From Oceanisphaera avium (GTDB lineage: Bacteria; Pseudomonadota; Gammaproteobacteria; Enterobacterales; Aeromonadaceae): a stretch of DNA of 64,000 nt. The notes beneath the pieces were generated by a model. The model had not been told where the DNA came from. It did not search any database and worked only from the letters and a program-made list of their open reading frames with translations. The translations under genes and the position numbers were made by a program. The stretch spans positions 2,374,501-2,438,500 of the forward strand of contig NZ_CP021376.1 in NCBI RefSeq assembly GCF_002157875.1, written 5' to 3'. The number at the start of each line of letters is the position of its first letter. Within the stretch, counting starts at the first letter, position 1. Positions 63,938 to 64,000 of the stretch are shown one piece after another.

Positions 63938-64000
63938 ATGACTTTGCATCCAAGCCAAGAAGGGCTGCCTGCTCAGCAACGGGGCGTGCATAAATTTGGT
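63938..64000 (+). CDS. metL: Bifunctional aspartokinase/homoserine dehydrogenase 2, N-terminal part
   Basis: The first 21 codons are in the window: MTLHPSQEGLPAQQ followed by RGVHKFG, the beginning of the aspartokinase KFGGSS motif. The two-base gap after metB and the MetJ operator upstream point to metL rather than thrA or lysC. It would catalyse the first and third steps from aspartate to homoserine. The rest of the gene is outside the window. Confidence 0.85.
   Translation, partial: MTLHPSQEGLPAQQRGVHKFG

Overview
This window reads as a chromosome segment of a marine or aquatic gammaproteobacterium, most likely in or near the Aeromonadales (an Oceanisphaera, Oceanimonas or Zobellella-like genome). 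That assignment is an inference. It rests on conserved neighbourhoods (envC-gpmI opposite yibN-secB-gpsA; nfuA-comF opposite bioH; hslO-hslR-nudE-cysQ; metJ opposite metB-metL) and on how closely the proteins resemble enterobacterial and aeromonad homologues. I see no rRNA, no confident tRNA, no CRISPR array, no prophage and no transposase gene.

Layout. 0-11 kb is mostly housekeeping: the start of fumC, a PanZ-type acetyltransferase, chaC, envC-gpmI, rhodanese-secB-gpsA, nfuA, comF, bioH, a YeeN-type YebC protein and a nucleoside deaminase. 11-18 kb is accessory. Two blocks of degenerate dispersed repeats surround an Asp/Glu-racemase-like gene. They are followed by a PLD-nuclease/DEAH-helicase/DUF3427 gene with a frameshift near its 5' end, a hipBA toxin-antitoxin pair and a 40-bp tandem repeat. 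18-33 kb is metabolic and transport: LysR regulator opposite allE, azoR, yjjG, LysE exporter, BCCT transporter, an EEP hydrolase, an ADP-ribosylglycohydrolase gene broken by one in-frame stop, a membrane c-di-GMP phosphodiesterase and a TAXI-TRAP transporter. 33-39 kb concerns the cell surface: a glycosyltransferase, two related small secreted proteins, a secreted glycoside hydrolase and a porin. 39-48 kb has tex, a DUF4168 protein, an NtrC-type two-component system, greB and an Lrp regulator. 48-57 kb has a candidate small RNA, sodC and three tandem paralogous sensor-GGDEF(-EAL) genes. 57-64 kb returns to housekeeping: hslO, hslR, nudE, a GT2, a second deaminase, cysQ, and the MetJ-controlled metB-metL operon with visible met boxes.

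How the genes work together. c-di-GMP turnover is strongly represented. One protein (27.2 kb) has a degenerate GGDEF but an intact EAL. The 49-57 kb trio shows the reverse: intact GGDEF motifs and I-sites, with the EAL domain either absent or carrying DN where active enzymes have DD. Purine-related functions recur without forming an operon: two deaminases, AllE, and a racemase of the family that includes allantoin/hydantoin racemases. Three convergent gene junctions carry variants of the same inverted repeat, which looks like a dispersed bidirectional terminator. The most interesting items for follow-up are the c-di-GMP triplication, the paired small secreted proteins, the convergent-junction repeat, the structured RNA candidate near 48.4 kb, and the two broken genes (helicase frameshift and ARH nonsense codon).
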